From: Candidatus Saccharimonadota bacterium
GTDB lineage: Bacteria > Patescibacteriota > Saccharimonadia > Saccharimonadales > Saccharimonadaceae
Assembly (NCBI GenBank): GCA_030531645.1
Contig: JAUNNB010000007.1
Location: 1-49,575, forward strand
DNA: 49,575 nucleotides
Reading direction: 5' to 3'
The notes under the pieces are model-generated. The model ran no database searches and was not told the DNA's origin. It saw nothing but the letters and a program-made list of their open reading frames with translations. Position 1 is the stretch's first letter. Each line of letters opens with the position of its first letter. Of the stretch, positions 21,301 through 30,276 are shown one piece after another. Both the position numbers and the translations under genes were made by a program.

Positions 21301-24114
21301 ATGCCAAAAAATAAGTCAGAAAGTAATAATTTTGATAGCAAACTTGCTGAGGCAAATGCTATCGTTCAAGCAAAAAAGCAAGCTAAGAAAGAAGCTGCAG
21401 CTGCCAAAAAAGCTGAGGCTAATAAGAAGCGCGATGCAAAGATTGCGGAACGCAAAGAAAAGAACCCAACCGATAAGTTGGCTGATAAATCTACTAGTAC
21501 AAAAGTCTTACAACGCATCTTTGGTGATGCCCAGAAAAAGACTCTTCGTCGCTACCAGCGCAAAGCTGCCGAGATCGGCAAGCTTGAGCCTGCTTTGAAA
21601 AAACTCTCTGACAAGAAACTCGCATCCAAAACTGACGAACTCAAAAAACGTGCAGAAAAAGAATCTCTGGATAAACTCCTTCCTGAAGCATTTGCTCTCG
21701 TTCGTGAAGCTTCTCGCCGTATCCTCAAGATGCGCCACTTTGATGTCCAGCTCATCGGTGGTATGGCACTCCACGAAGGTAATGTCGCCGAAATGAAGAC
21801 TGGTGAAGGTAAGACTCTCGTTGCTCTTCTCCCAGCCTATCTCAATGCGCTTACTGGCAAAGGCGTCCACGTCGTCACCGTTAACGATTACCTCGCTCAG
21901 CGTGATGCCGGTTGGAATGGTCCAGTCTATGACTTCCTCGGTCTCTCTGTCGGTGTCATCATTGCCGAGGCTAGCTTTATTTACGATAAAGAATACATTA
22001 ATGAAGATCACGAAGACGAACGCTTCCGCCATTTGAAGCCTTGTACCCGTAAAGAGGCCTACAATGCCGATGTCACTTACGGTACAAACAACGAATTTGG
22101 CTTCGACTACCTTCGCGACAACATGGTCAACGAGGTCCAATACCTCCGCCAGCGCGAATTGAATTACGCTATCGTAGATGAGGTCGACTCCATCTTGATT
22201 GATGAAGCTCGTACCCCTCTCATTATTTCCGCTCCAGCTGGCGATAATCCTGATTCATACTATCAATTTGCTAAGGTTGCCGCTCAACTCGGCGCTGAGG
22301 ACTACGTTTTCGACGAAAAACGCCGCTCCGTCACCCTTACCGACAAAGGTATCGACAAAGTCCAAACCATCCTTGGTGTCAAAACTCTCTATTCTTCAGA
22401 GAACACCCGCCTAGTCTATCACATGGAGCAGGCTTTGAAGGCTGAAGTTGTCTTCAAGCGTGATAAAGATTATGTCGTCACCAACTCCGGCGAAGTTATC
22501 ATTGTTGATGAGCACACTGGCCGTTTGATGCACGGTCGTCGTTACAATGAAGGCCTCCACCAGGCTATCGAAGCTAAAGAAGGCGTTACTGTCCGCCAAG
22601 AGTCTATGACTCTCGCAACTATTTCCTTCCAGAACTTCTTCCGTCTATATAATAAGCTCTCTGGTATGACCGGTACCGCTTACACCGAAGCCGAGGAGTT
22701 CCAGCAAATTTATGCCCTCGATGTAATCCAGATTCCACCAAACAAACCATTAAAGCGTGTCGATAAAGATGATCTCATCTATCGTACTGAGGATGGCAAG
22801 CTTCGCGCTATTGTCGCAGCCGTCAAAGAATATCACAAGAAGGGTCAGCCAGTCCTCATCGGTTCCGCTTCTATCGTGAAAAATGAGCTCATCGCTAAAT
22901 ATCTCGATGAAGCTAAGCTAAAATATGAGATTTTGAACGCAAAGAACAACGAGCGTGAAGCCGCCATTATCGAACGCGCCGGCGAAAAGGGTGCAATCAC
23001 CCTCGCAACCAACATGGCTGGTCGTGGTACCGATATTAAACTCTCCGACGAAGTCAAAGAACTCGGCGGTCTCGTAGTCATCGGCTCAGAACGTCACGAT
23101 TCTCGCCGCGTTGATAACCAGCTCCGTGGTCGTGGTGGCCGTCAAGGTGATCCTGGTGTCACTCAGTTCTTCGTCTCATGTGAAGACGACCTCATGCGTA
23201 TCTTCCAGGGTGATCGTATCTCTATGATTATGAAGCGTCTAGGCGTTGATGAAGATATGCCAATCCAGAACAAGTCTGTCTCGAAGACTCTTGAATCTGC
23301 CCAGAAACGCATCGAAGGCTTCAACTTCGATTCCCGTAAGAACGTGGTCCAATACGATAATGTCATCAACCGTCATCGCCGCGTCGTCTATCTCATGCGC
23401 CGTAAGATTCTCTCTGGTGAAGATATCCAGGATGAAATCGAACGCCTCATGAAAGAAGCCGTCAAAGACCTTACTGAGCAAAGCTCTCGCATTAACAAGA
23501 ACTTCAAAGAAGAGTTCACCGCCGTCTTTGACTTTGACGAAGAGCTCGTCGACGAAATTGGTCTCATCAGGAAACCTGAAGCTCGCGCCAAACTCGCTTT
23601 GACCGCACTTAAAGAAGCCTACACCGCCAAAGAAACCGAATTCGGCGCAGATGTTATGCGCAAAATCGAACGTGAAGTCTACCTCAAGGTTCTCGATACT
23701 CTCTGGATGCAACATCTAGAAAATATGCAACATCTCCGCGAAGGTATCCACTGGCGTTCTGTTGGTCAGCGTGATCCACTCGTAGAATATCGTACCGAAT
23801 CCCAGAAACTCTTCGACGGTCTCCAGAAGAATCTCCGCGAAGAAGTCTTGAAGATTATTCTTTCTATCTCTATCCGTGAAGCTATCCAGCAAGAAATCAC
23901 TGATGGTGAAGAATATGATACCGAACTCACCAAGATGGCTGAAGGCTCCACCGAAAAGGGTGTTAACGAAATCAGCTCTGGCGTAAAGAACAAAGATTCT
24001 GAGTTCAAGAAAACTACCGGCACTAAGGTTACCGTCAAGAAAAGCGCTACGAAGAAATCTGCCACGAAGAAGAAAACTTCGAAAAAGAAATCTAGCAAGA
24101 AAAAACGTCGTTAA
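21301..24114 (+). CDS. secA: Preprotein translocase ATPase SecA with basic extensions
   Basis: A 937-residue motor that pushes unfolded proteins through SecYEG. Walker A GEGKT is at 168-172 (about 63 residues later than in E. coli), followed by VDEVDSILIDEARTPL (Walker B), TNMAGRGTDI and LRGRGGRQGDPG of the second helicase domain. Residues 1 to 65 are a lysine/alanine-rich helix not found in typical SecA, and the last 30 residues are almost all K, S and T. The usual C-terminal zinc site (CxCxSGxxxxxCHG) is missing. TGGAGG lies ten bases before the start. Confidence 0.96.
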   Translation: MPKNKSESNNFDSKLAEANAIVQAKKQAKKEAAAAKKAEANKKRDAKIAERKEKNPTDKLADKSTSTKVLQRIFGDAQKKTLRRYQRKAAEIGKLEPALKKLSDKKLASKTDELKKRAEKESLDKLLPEAFALVREASRRILKMRHFDVQLIGGMALHEGNVAEMKTGEGKTLVALLPAYLNALTGKGVHVVTVNDYLAQRDAGWNGPVYDFLGLSVGVIIAEASFIYDKEYINEDHEDERFRHLKPCTRKEAYNADVTYGTNNEFGFDYLRDNMVNEVQYLRQRELNYAIVDEVDSILIDEARTPLIISAPAGDNPDSYYQFAKVAAQLGAEDYVFDEKRRSVTLTDKGIDKVQTILGVKTLYSSENTRLVYHMEQALKAEVVFKRDKDYVVTNSGEVIIVDEHTGRLMHGRRYNEGLHQAIEAKEGVTVRQESMTLATISFQNFFRLYNKLSGMTGTAYTEAEEFQQIYALDVIQIPPNKPLKRVDKDDLIYRTEDGKLRAIVAAVKEYHKKGQPVLIGSASIVKNELIAKYLDEAKLKYEILNAKNNEREAAIIERAGEKGAITLATNMAGRGTDIKLSDEVKELGGLVVIGSERHDSRRVDNQLRGRGGRQGDPGVTQFFVSCEDDLMRIFQGDRISMIMKRLGVDEDMPIQNKSVSKTLESAQKRIEGFNFDSRKNVVQYDNVINRHRRVVYLMRRKILSGEDIQDEIERLMKEAVKDLTEQSSRINKNFKEEFTAVFDFDEELVDEIGLIRKPEARAKLALTALKEAYTAKETEFGADVMRKIEREVYLKVLDTLWMQHLENMQHLREGIHWRSVGQRDPLVEYRTESQKLFDGLQKNLREEVLKIILSISIREAIQQEITDGEEYDTELTKMAEGSTEKGVNEISSGVKNKDSEFKKTTGTKVTVKKSATKKSATKKKTSKKKSSKKKRR

Positions 24115-24132
24115 TCAGGATTAGTTTCTTCG

Positions 24133-25407
24133 ATGAAACATTCTGTCGAAAAAGTTAAGTTGAAAAATGGTGCCGAGGGGCTCCTCATTGATGTGCCAAA
24201 CGCATCAGTCATGAGCTTCAAAGTTCATTTTCGTGGGGGCATGCGCTATGCCAAATCCCCAAATCTTTTTGAAATTGCACACGTCGTAGAACATCTCAGC
24301 TTCGGAGCTAATTCCAAGTTCCGTGATGAGCAAGCCTATGAAGCCGAGTTCACCAAAAACGGTGCCTACCACAACGCCTGGACATCAGATTATTCAGTCT
24401 GTTATGAAGCCGAGTGTGCTGATTTTGAATGGGATCGTATTATGCAGCTCAAACAGGTTGCCATTACTTCACCTAAATTCAACGACGAAGAACTAGCTAG
24501 CGAAAAGCGTACCGTCAAGTCCGAACTCACCGGCTATATGAACGATTATGCTCGTTTACTTTGGCCACGCCTCCAGAAAGAAATTGGCGAAGATGTCCCA
24601 AATCTGAGGGAACGCATCGCCACCTTGCAGAATATCGAAGTAAAAGATATCCGCGAGCATTACCGTCACACTCACACTACCAAGAACATGCGCTTTATCG
24701 TAACCGGCCAGGTTCACAAACGCAAACGCGAAATCATCGATATGCTTGAGTCTTGGGAGCTAAAAGAAGGCAGTCGCTTTGAAATACCAAAAGATGAGCT
24801 CCATTCTTCAGCACCAGCTTTGATACGTCGCAAAGATGCATCAAATCTAACCTTTGGCTTCAGCTTCATCACACCTCGTCGTTTATCTCAACAAGAAGCC
24901 CAGACTTTCGGCGCATTAAACCACATTTTAACCGGAACTATGAGTTCTCGCATCTTCGGCCAAGCTCGCAAAAAAGGCCTAGTCTATGGTATGGGTAGCA
25001 GTGTCAACACCTCAGCCCACTATTCCAGCTGGGACTTTGACGGGGAAGTGAACGAAGATAGCGCCGAAGATCTTTTCGCTCTCATTGCGAAAGAGCTTAA
25101 AGATGTCCTAAATGGCAATGTTAGAGATAAAGATTTAGAATCCGCCAAGTCATATGCCCTAGGTCGCTACCAAATGGGTGCCCAAACCGTCGCAGATATT
25201 TCTAATTTCTACGCCGAAAACTATTTTAGCGCTGATGAAGTCGATGATTATGATATTTACCCTGAACTTATCTCCAAAATCACCAAAGAAGATATGATTA
25301 AACTCGCCCACGAATTTCTTGGCTCCGACATCCACGCTCTCGTAGCCGTCGGATCCTGCGACAAATCTCTCGTTAACACTATTGCTGAATCTCTTAGTTT
25401 AGCATAA
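24133..25407 (+). CDS. M16-family zinc peptidase
   Basis: A 424-residue inverzincin. The inverted zinc motif HVVEH is at 50-54, and the distal glutamate lies in the SEKRTVKSEL segment about 75 residues later. A second, inactive-like half begins near residue 215 with the R/Y region (GQARKKGLVYGMGS) that binds substrate. No signal peptide, so probably cytoplasmic. It follows secA by 18 bases without a clear promoter and may be co-transcribed. Members process peptides or leader sequences; substrate unknown here. Confidence 0.88.
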   Translation: MKHSVEKVKLKNGAEGLLIDVPNASVMSFKVHFRGGMRYAKSPNLFEIAHVVEHLSFGANSKFRDEQAYEAEFTKNGAYHNAWTSDYSVCYEAECADFEWDRIMQLKQVAITSPKFNDEELASEKRTVKSELTGYMNDYARLLWPRLQKEIGEDVPNLRERIATLQNIEVKDIREHYRHTHTTKNMRFIVTGQVHKRKREIIDMLESWELKEGSRFEIPKDELHSSAPALIRRKDASNLTFGFSFITPRRLSQQEAQTFGALNHILTGTMSSRIFGQARKKGLVYGMGSSVNTSAHYSSWDFDGEVNEDSAEDLFALIAKELKDVLNGNVRDKDLESAKSYALGRYQMGAQTVADISNFYAENYFSADEVDDYDIYPELISKITKEDMIKLAHEFLGSDIHALVAVGSCDKSLVNTIAESLSLA

Positions 25408-25409
25408 AG

Positions 25410-25418
25410 TGATATAAT
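25410..25418 (+). promoter_or_regulatory. murD2 promoter, leaderless
   Basis: TGATATAAT ends six bases before the ATG at 25425, so transcription should begin on the A of the start codon. Confidence 0.65.
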
Positions 25419-25424
25419 ATTTAT

Positions 25425-26792
25425 ATGAATATTGCAGTTTTAGGGGGTGGCGTCGAGGGAACGGCCATCAAAAAATATTTCGCTAGCGACGAAAATCATG
25501 TTCAAATTTTTGATAACTTCAAAGATGAAGATGTCCCGGAGTTTCACCTCGATGATTACGATTTAATCTTTAGAAGTCCTTCCGTCCATCCTTGGTGGAT
25601 TAATAAAAGCGTAAAATCAACAGAAGTCAATTCAGACAACTGGACCTCCAATACCAATTATTTCTTCGAAAACTGCAAAGCCCCAGTCATCGGCGTTACC
25701 GGCACCAAAGGCAAGGGAACCATGTCATCTATGATTAAGGCCATACTGGAAGAAGTAATAAAAAATTCCGAATGGAAATCCCGCACTGTCCACCTCATCG
25801 GTAATTATGGTGTCCCAGCCATCGAAGAACTCGACAAAATCGCAAATGATGACATCGTGGTTTTTGAGCTAAGTAGCTTCCAGCTCTGGGATTTATTCGT
25901 GAAATGCAAACCAGGTGAAGCCAACCCCCCACACATCGCAGTTGTCGGCCGTGTCGAGCCAGACCACCTCGACCGTCACAAAGATTTTGCAGATTATGTC
26001 AGCGCCAAAAGCAATATCACCACCTATCAAAAACCAGAAGATTATTGTATCTATTATGGTGATAACCAAGTCTCAAAAGAAATCAGCGAATGCTCAGCTG
26101 GCACCAGAATTGATTATACCAAATCGAATATTCCATCCGAGTTCCTGGACTGTCTCACCATCCCAGGTCAACACAATCGAGAAAACGCTTCGGCCGCCAT
26201 CAATGCCGCTGCCGCATTCTTCCATATGAATCTAGATGAATTTCTCGCTGAGAATGGCGACGCAGTCAAAACTGCCCTCAAGAATTTCAAAAGTCTTCCT
26301 CATCGTCTCGAATATGTCACGACCAAAAACAATGTCGATTATTATGATGATAATTACTCAAGTGCTTTCCCAGCCCTCGATGTCGCCCTGAAGGCTTTTG
26401 AAGATCGCCCCGTAATCTTAATTGCCGGTGGCAAGGATCGCCATCTCGATTTGACTGAGACTAAAAACCGCATCTTCCGTAATGCTAAGAATCTCAAACG
26501 CGTCATCTTAATTGGTGAAACAGCAGAGACCTTGGCAAAAGACGAAGACCCGGCCAAATACGAAATCGCCGATAGTCTAGAACGCGCAGTCTATCTAGCA
26601 GGAAAAACCGCCGAAAAAATCGCAGAGGATATCAATTCCAACTACGACCTATGCATCCCAGCCACCAACGCCGCTAAAAATGGCGAAGCTCCAAAGAACC
26701 CAGTCGTCCTCATGTCTCCAGGCGCCGCCAGCTTTGATATGTTCAAAAATTTCAGCGACCGCGGTGATCAATTTAAAAAACTTGTGTTATAA
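25425..26792 (+). CDS. murD2: Mur ligase, probable UDP-MurNAc-L-Ala--L-glutamate ligase (MurD2)
   Basis: A 455-residue Mur ligase. Rossmann-type N-terminus (MNIAVLGGGVEG), ATP loop GVTGTKGKGT at 90-99, the H-x-D region VEPDHLDRH and a C-terminal domain with IAGGKDRHLDL and SPGAASFDMF. The D-Glu-binding motif of MurD (DSKATN) is replaced by DDNYSSAFPA. Being directly followed by murL, it most likely adds L-glutamate, later epimerised, as described for the MurD2/MurL pair of Xanthomonas. Ordinary MurD is the alternative. Its final codons overlap the murL promoter. Confidence 0.82.
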   Translation: MNIAVLGGGVEGTAIKKYFASDENHVQIFDNFKDEDVPEFHLDDYDLIFRSPSVHPWWINKSVKSTEVNSDNWTSNTNYFFENCKAPVIGVTGTKGKGTMSSMIKAILEEVIKNSEWKSRTVHLIGNYGVPAIEELDKIANDDIVVFELSSFQLWDLFVKCKPGEANPPHIAVVGRVEPDHLDRHKDFADYVSAKSNITTYQKPEDYCIYYGDNQVSKEISECSAGTRIDYTKSNIPSEFLDCLTIPGQHNRENASAAINAAAAFFHMNLDEFLAENGDAVKTALKNFKSLPHRLEYVTTKNNVDYYDDNYSSAFPALDVALKAFEDRPVILIAGGKDRHLDLTETKNRIFRNAKNLKRVILIGETAETLAKDEDPAKYEIADSLERAVYLAGKTAEKIAEDINSNYDLCIPATNAAKNGEAPKNPVVLMSPGAASFDMFKNFSDRGDQFKKLVL

Positions 26793-26793
26793 T
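26785..26793 (+). promoter_or_regulatory. murL promoter overlapping the murD2 stop, leaderless
   Basis: TGtTATAAT; the murD2 TAA is 26790-26792. The murL ATG follows eight bases later, with no ribosome binding site. Confidence 0.6.
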
Positions 26794-26801
26794 TAATATA
26801 T

Positions 26802-28298
26802 ATGGCAAATCCTGAAAGTGGTTTTATTGTCGACTCAACGAAGCGTAGTGATTACGTCTTCAAATTCTTAAGCTATTATTACGACAAGCGCTCCCGCACA
26901 GCTACTTTTTGTTATCAAGGTATCGATAATTTTATCTTCACAGAAAAAATCACCTTCGCTCCAAATCCAGCCGACGAAACTCGCAAGTTTAATGTTCTAA
27001 ACAAACCAGAACTCGACGAGCTTCTCGATCGCGCCGTATTCTTGGCTTTCATACTCATCGGTACTAGCTATTTCAAAGCTCACCCTACACCATATGTCCG
27101 CCTCGATATTCCACTCGATGATTTCCAGGCTAAGTTCTTTAGTCATATCTACCAAGAAGGCCTCAGCCAATATGCTTTCGAAAATCACCTTACCCGTTCT
27201 AACCTCGCCCACTTCGTGGCAACCCCAAATTACACAGCCCGCCCAGCAGTCCGTTATTCCGGTGTTGGCAATCTAGCACTTGAATCTGGTGGTAAGGATA
27301 GCCTTCTCGTTTCTGCTCTTATGAACGAAGCTGGCATCAAATATACACCTTGGTATCTTTCCAGCTCCCCAGAAGGCGAGCACCCAGCCGTTATCGATAA
27401 TCTCTTTGATGAACTTGTCCGTTCTAAAGCTTCCATCGCCATCCGTGAGTTAGACCTCGAGCATCTTCGCCAATCCGGTGGCTTCAATGGCCATGTCCCA
27501 ATCACATACATCACTCAAAGCTTGGCACTTATTCAGGCAATTCTAAACAATCAAAACACCGTGATTACATCTATCGCCCAAGAAGGCGGCGAACCTCATT
27601 CCATCATTTCCAGCAGTGGTCAGATTCTCTCACCAAATACCGATACATCCACTATGCCAGCTGCACTTAAAGTTAATCATCAATGGTCTAAGACTTGGGA
27701 AGCTGAGCAACTATTTGCCGAGTATGTCGAGAAATACATCAGTCCAGACCTTCATGTTGGTTCACCTATCCGCCGCTTCTCCGAATTACGCGTAGCAGAA
27801 CTATTTATCCGTAAATGCTGGCAGAAATATGGCTATAGCTTTAGCTCATGCAACAACGCCAACTACCGCCAAGGCAATTCTAATAAGTCATTGCGTTGGT
27901 GTTCCAACTGCGCCAAATGTGCTAATACCTACTTATTATTCTGTCCATTCCTTCCTCCACAGAACCTCCAAGCACTCTTTGCAGACAAGGATCTATTTGC
28001 CATCAAAGAACTCGAAGATACTTTCAAGGGACTTCTCGGAGTCGATGGAGTTCTAAAACCATTTGAATGTGTCGGCACTATAGATGAGTTGCGTTTTGCT
28101 TATCAATCTCGAAGTCTTGTTCCATTCCAAACTGACCCTAATTTGAAAAATCAGATGCTTGCCAGCAAGCAACCACTCCCACCTCACTATGCAGACCTTC
28201 CATTCCCAGTACCTAGATCGTCATTCAACTACGCAGCCGAATACCCTCAACAACAATACTTCACGGACTTCCTTAGAAAGCAAGATCCAGAAGCATAA
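26802..28298 (+). CDS. murL: UDP-MurNAc-L-alanyl-L-glutamate epimerase (MurL-type)
   Basis: A 498-residue cytoplasmic enzyme. SGGKDS at 162-167 is the pyrophosphate-binding loop of N-type ATP pyrophosphatases, preceded by the family's GVGNLALE. A cysteine cluster RWCSNCAKCANTY near residue 365 completes the pattern I associate with MurL, which activates and inverts the terminal L-Glu of UDP-MurNAc-L-Ala-L-Glu to D-Glu. Adjacent to the Mur ligase, it gives a route to D-Glu without MurI. Ends just before a strong terminator. Confidence 0.8.
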   Translation: MANPESGFIVDSTKRSDYVFKFLSYYYDKRSRTATFCYQGIDNFIFTEKITFAPNPADETRKFNVLNKPELDELLDRAVFLAFILIGTSYFKAHPTPYVRLDIPLDDFQAKFFSHIYQEGLSQYAFENHLTRSNLAHFVATPNYTARPAVRYSGVGNLALESGGKDSLLVSALMNEAGIKYTPWYLSSSPEGEHPAVIDNLFDELVRSKASIAIRELDLEHLRQSGGFNGHVPITYITQSLALIQAILNNQNTVITSIAQEGGEPHSIISSSGQILSPNTDTSTMPAALKVNHQWSKTWEAEQLFAEYVEKYISPDLHVGSPIRRFSELRVAELFIRKCWQKYGYSFSSCNNANYRQGNSNKSLRWCSNCAKCANTYLLFCPFLPPQNLQALFADKDLFAIKELEDTFKGLLGVDGVLKPFECVGTIDELRFAYQSRSLVPFQTDPNLKNQMLASKQPLPPHYADLPFPVPRSSFNYAAEYPQQQYFTDFLRKQDPEA

Positions 28299-28323
28299 AA
28301 AAGACCCCTTCGGGGGTATTTTT
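28296..28323 (+). terminator. Bidirectional terminator between murL and tRNA-Gln
   Basis: A-tract, ACCCC, loop TTCG, GGGGT, T-tract. Serves murL on the plus strand and the tRNA on the minus strand. Confidence 0.9.
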
Positions 28324-28398
28324 TGGCTGGGCCTGCAGGATTCGAACCTGCGAATGACGGGACCAAAACCCGTTGCCTTACCACTTGGCGAAGGCCCA
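28324..28398 (-). tRNA. tRNA-Gln(TTG)
   Basis: Full cloverleaf on the minus strand: acceptor TGGGCCT/AGGCCCA, anticodon stem ACGGG/CCCGT around TTTTGGT (anticodon TTG), T arm GCAGG/CCTGC with TTCGAAT, discriminator G and encoded CCA. Confidence 0.95.
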
Positions 28399-28434
28399 AT
28401 GCTCCTTATATTTTACCATAATAAATAACTTTTG

Positions 28435-28875
28435 TTAAGCGTCAGACTTTTTCTTATCTGATACTTTTTTCTTGAAAACTATCAACTTGCTCAAAACATA
28501 GTTCATTATAATTACTACTATATTCGCAATAATCTTCCAAACCATATTATTCATCGAAAGTAAATCTACTGCCACCCACATAATGAGTGCATCCACCCCG
28601 CCAGAGAACACCCTGGCGCCAACAAACTTTACTATCTCGGCAGAAATTTCCTTAAAACCTTTTGCCTTACTATCAAAAACCCACTTGCGATTAGTTACAT
28701 ACGCAAACGCCACCGAAGCTATCCAGGCCACAGCCCAGCTCACCATATTTGGGATATGCCAAACCTCAGCAAACAACCAATAGACAACTACGTTTACAAC
28801 TGTCGTAAGCACACCAAAAATTATATACGTGATAATTTCCCAATATTTTGAGATTAGCTTACGAATTTTCTCCAT
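28435..28875 (-). CDS. GtrA-family membrane protein
   Basis: A 146-residue protein with four predicted membrane helices (about 14-34, 42-62, 80-104, 113-133) and the GtrA signature GVLTTVVNVVVYWLF near the start and FAYVTNRKWVF in the loop. Family members help flip undecaprenyl-linked sugars across the membrane for surface glycan synthesis. Lysine-rich C-terminal tail in the cytoplasm. Leaderless start, divergent from cysS with only 35 bases between. Confidence 0.9.
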   Translation of the reverse strand: MEKIRKLISKYWEIITYIIFGVLTTVVNVVVYWLFAEVWHIPNMVSWAVAWIASVAFAYVTNRKWVFDSKAKGFKEISAEIVKFVGARVFSGGVDALIMWVAVDLLSMNNMVWKIIANIVVIIMNYVLSKLIVFKKKVSDKKKSDA

Positions 28876-28882
28876 ATCTATT

Positions 28883-28891
28883 ATTATAGCA
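28883..28891 (-). promoter_or_regulatory. gtrA promoter, leaderless
   Basis: Minus-strand TGCTATAAT, seven bases before the ATG at 28875. Confidence 0.6.
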
Positions 28892-28895
28892 CGCG

Positions 28896-28904
28896 TGGTA
28901 TAAT
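28896..28904 (+). promoter_or_regulatory. cysS promoter, leaderless
   Basis: TGGTATAAT, six bases before the ATG at 28911; ten base pairs from the divergent gtrA -10. Confidence 0.65.
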
Positions 28905-28910
28905 ATATTC

Positions 28911-30257
28911 ATGAGATTATTTAATACTGCATCAAAGACGATTGAAACTTTTAAGCCACAAAATCCTGATAATGTCAAAATCTACACCTGTGGTCCAACC
29001 GTCTATGATTACGCTCATGTAGGGAATTACACCAGCTATATTTACTGGGATCTTCTTGTACGCACTTTAAAAGCTAACGGCTACACGCCAAATCGCGTGC
29101 TTAATCTCACTGATGTTGGGCATCTTACTTCCGATGCAGACGAAGGTGAAGACAAGCTCGAAAAAGGTGCTCGCCGTGAAAAGATGACCGTTTGGGAAAT
29201 TGCTCAAAAATACATCGATTATTATCTCGAAAACTTCCGCAAACTCAATCTCACCGAGCCAAACCATATCTGCCGCGCCACAGATTTCATCGAACAAGAC
29301 GAATCCCTAATTGATACCCTTATCGAAAAGGGTTACACTTACGAAACTAAGGATGGCATCTATTTTGACACTTCCAAGTTTAGCCGCTATGCCGATTTCG
29401 CACATCTAGACCTTGAAGGCCTTGAGGCTGGAGCTCGTGTCGAGATGAACGACAAACACAACAAGACCGACTTCGCGCTCTGGAAATTCATTCAACCAGG
29501 CGAAGATCACGCCATGCGCTGGGATTATAAAGACCGTGATGGTTATCCTGGCTGGCATATTGAATGCTCTACTATTATTCACGAAGTTTTAGGCGAAACT
29601 ATCGATATCCATACCGGTGGCATTGACCATATTCCAATTCATCACACTAATGAAATTGCACAATCCGAATCTGCTTTTGATAAGAAATTCTGCAACTACT
29701 GGCTACATTGTAATTTCATCACTATCGACAACCAAAAGATTAGCAAATCTCTCGGCAATACATATACGCTTGAAGATCTCGAGCAAGAGGGAATTAAACC
29801 TCTCGATTTCAAGATGTGGGTGTTATCTGGTCATTTCCAAGGCACTCGTAATTTTAGTTTTGAAGATTTACGAGCCGCCGGCTTCCGCCGTCTACATTGG
29901 CGCAATCTCGCAGCCAAAGCCTTTCAATTGAATCAAGTGGAAGAACATTCGGAAATTACACAAAAAGTAATTGATGCCACTTCAGACAATCTTAATTCCG
30001 CAGAAGCCTTTGCTATCATTGACCAAAATTCTCTTAGCCTCAGTCTCACTGACTGGCAAAAAATCGACGATTTATTTGGCCTTGGACTTATCCCAGAAGA
30101 TATCGAAGATGACATTAAATATCTCATCCACGAACGCGAAGAAGCTCGCAAAAATCATGATTTCGAAACCGCCGATCGCATTCGCGATGAATTAGCAGGG
30201 TCGAACATTTCCGTTCTCGATTCAAATGACGGCCCAATTTGGCAATTCGTGATATAA
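28911..30257 (+). CDS. cysS: Cysteinyl-tRNA synthetase
   Basis: A 448-residue class I synthetase. YTCGPTVYDYAHVGN holds the HIGH-type motif and the first zinc cysteine; WHIECS and HHTNEIAQSE supply the other zinc ligands; KISKSLGN is the KMSKS loop. The C-terminal helical domain (about 330 to 420) recognises the anticodon. It charges tRNA-Cys in the cytoplasm. Its last codons GTG-ATA-TAA are part of the -10 box of the next gene. Confidence 0.97.
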   Translation: MRLFNTASKTIETFKPQNPDNVKIYTCGPTVYDYAHVGNYTSYIYWDLLVRTLKANGYTPNRVLNLTDVGHLTSDADEGEDKLEKGARREKMTVWEIAQKYIDYYLENFRKLNLTEPNHICRATDFIEQDESLIDTLIEKGYTYETKDGIYFDTSKFSRYADFAHLDLEGLEAGARVEMNDKHNKTDFALWKFIQPGEDHAMRWDYKDRDGYPGWHIECSTIIHEVLGETIDIHTGGIDHIPIHHTNEIAQSESAFDKKFCNYWLHCNFITIDNQKISKSLGNTYTLEDLEQEGIKPLDFKMWVLSGHFQGTRNFSFEDLRAAGFRRLHWRNLAAKAFQLNQVEEHSEITQKVIDATSDNLNSAEAFAIIDQNSLSLSLTDWQKIDDLFGLGLIPEDIEDDIKYLIHEREEARKNHDFETADRIRDELAGSNISVLDSNDGPIWQFVI

Positions 30258-30258
30258 T
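30250..30258 (+). promoter_or_regulatory. Promoter of the AI-2E-family gene, overlapping the cysS stop
   Basis: TGATATAAT with the cysS TAA at 30255-30257 inside; 18-base gap with AAGGAG before the next ATG. Confidence 0.55.
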
Positions 30259-30276
30259 TATTTAAAAGGAGAGGTT

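Noticed and set aside
21284-21598. 104-codon frame overlapping the start of secA
   Set aside because: Different frame inside SecA, no site of its own; its codons mirror the lysine/alanine-rich SecA N-terminus.
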